Origin: Flintibacter sp. KGMB00164 | GTDB lineage: Bacteria; Bacillota; Clostridia; Oscillospirales; Oscillospiraceae | DNA length: 64,000 bases | Assembly: GCF_008727735.1 (NCBI RefSeq) | Contig: NZ_CP044227.1 | Span: 2,830,001 to 2,894,000 of the forward strand | Reading direction: 5' to 3' | Shown here: positions 63,640-64,000 of the stretch, piece by piece | How positions within the stretch are numbered: the stretch's first letter is position 1 | How the letters are laid out: each line of letters starts with the position of its first letter | Translations under genes and position numbers: made by a program | Notes under the pieces: generated by a model | Database searches by the model: none | Seen by the model: the letters and a program-made list of their open reading frames with translations, nothing else | Told to the model about the DNA's origin: nothing

Positions 63640-63685
63640 GCGGAAATATTTTCCTGAATCGGTGCCGTTTTCCGCCTTTCGCCCC

Positions 63686-63714
63686 TTGTCACTTTTTGGG
63701 GAAAAGAGTAGAAT
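63686..63714 (+). promoter_or_regulatory. Promoter of the SLH-protein gene
   Basis: TTGTCA (63686-63691) and TAGAAT (63709-63714) with a 17-bp spacer. Confidence 0.7.
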
Positions 63715-63771
63715 ATTTTTAGTGTGTGTATGTTATCCCTGCGGGAAACCATTTGTAAGGAGAGACGAGTT

Positions 63772-64000
63772 TTGAAACCTTCCAAAGTATGCGCCGCCAT
63801 GCTGTGCGGCGTCTTTGGGGCGGCGCTTTTCACCACCCCGGCATTGGCTGCCGCGGCCCCCAATGACCTGCGGCACCACTGGGCTCAGACCCAGGTATAC
63901 ACCTTGATGGAACACGGCATCATCGCCGGCTATTCCGACCACACCTTCCGCCCGGACCAGCCGGTCACCCGTCAGGAGGCAGCAGGTCTGGTTTACGGCC
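63772..64000 (+). CDS. S-layer-homology domain protein (truncated by window edge)
   Basis: The first 76 residues of an exported protein. The start is TTG at 63772 with AAGGAG 10 nt upstream. A signal peptide of about 26 residues ends in PALAAAA. Right after it comes an SLH domain: HHWAQTQVYTLMEHGIIAGY, SDHTFRPDQPVTRQEAAGL, the pattern that binds wall polymers. The rest of the protein lies outside the window, so its enzymatic or structural part cannot be told. Confidence 0.88.
   Translation, partial: MKPSKVCAAMLCGVFGAALFTTPALAAAAPNDLRHHWAQTQVYTLMEHGIIAGYSDHTFRPDQPVTRQEAAGLVYG

Overview
The window is a chromosomal stretch of a GC-rich, endospore-forming Firmicute. The 16S rRNA fragment, three spore germination genes (gerA type), spoIIP, S6/SSB/S18, an S-layer-homology protein at the right edge and the codon bias all fit the Oscillospiraceae (Flavonifractor, Lawsonibacter and Intestinimonas are the kind of genus I would expect). 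This placement is inference; no database search was possible. No transposase, integrase, CRISPR array or prophage module was seen.

Layout, left to right. Positions 1-1480: the 5' part of a 16S gene on the minus strand, behind three tandem, near-consensus rRNA promoters. 1.5-6 kb: gerAA-gerAC-gerAB germinant receptor operon; gerAC carries a frameshift and a repeat sits between gerAC and gerAB. 6-10 kb: ferredoxin-like protein, two tandem small-RNA candidates, an XRE regulator with tadA, and gapA (frameshifted). 10-17 kb: a soluble histidine-kinase-like protein, a DUF1846 protein, a TauE/SafE exporter, SpoIIP and a thiolase. 17.5-25 kb: a GntR/ABC operon, the proline genes proC-proB-proA and an HD hydrolase. 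25.8-34.5 kb: TPR protein, pth, prs, a second HD hydrolase, a small zinc-ribbon/coiled-coil/sigma-like operon, three tRNA genes, an orphan SOS promoter, pgi and an acyltransferase. 34.7-43 kb: mfd, a PrsA-like foldase and a P-type calcium ATPase. 43-51 kb: xpt with a BMP-type nucleoside ABC importer, rpsF-ssb-rpsR and gluQ. 51.5-57 kb: ECF sigma factor with a membrane anti-sigma factor bearing PepSY domains, then a zincin, a C39 peptidase and a serpin. 58-64 kb: an ABC exporter with a giant coiled coil, its TetR regulator, and the start of an SLH protein.

The least expected content is intergenic. One repeat family is about 580-660 bp long, an imperfect palindrome of two diverged arms with hairpin ends; there are six full and two single-arm copies, in both orientations. 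A second family is a roughly 115-bp triple-hairpin element directly behind stop codons, always in the direction of the gene and ending in a terminator; there are seven copies plus one truncated copy. The two families are often adjacent and together fill most of the large gaps. They look non-coding, and I know of no description of them.

Two genes that should be intact (gapA and gerAC) have single-base losses in homopolymer runs, which may be sequence errors. Much of the rest is housekeeping organised as short operons with recognisable sigma-A promoters and intrinsic terminators.
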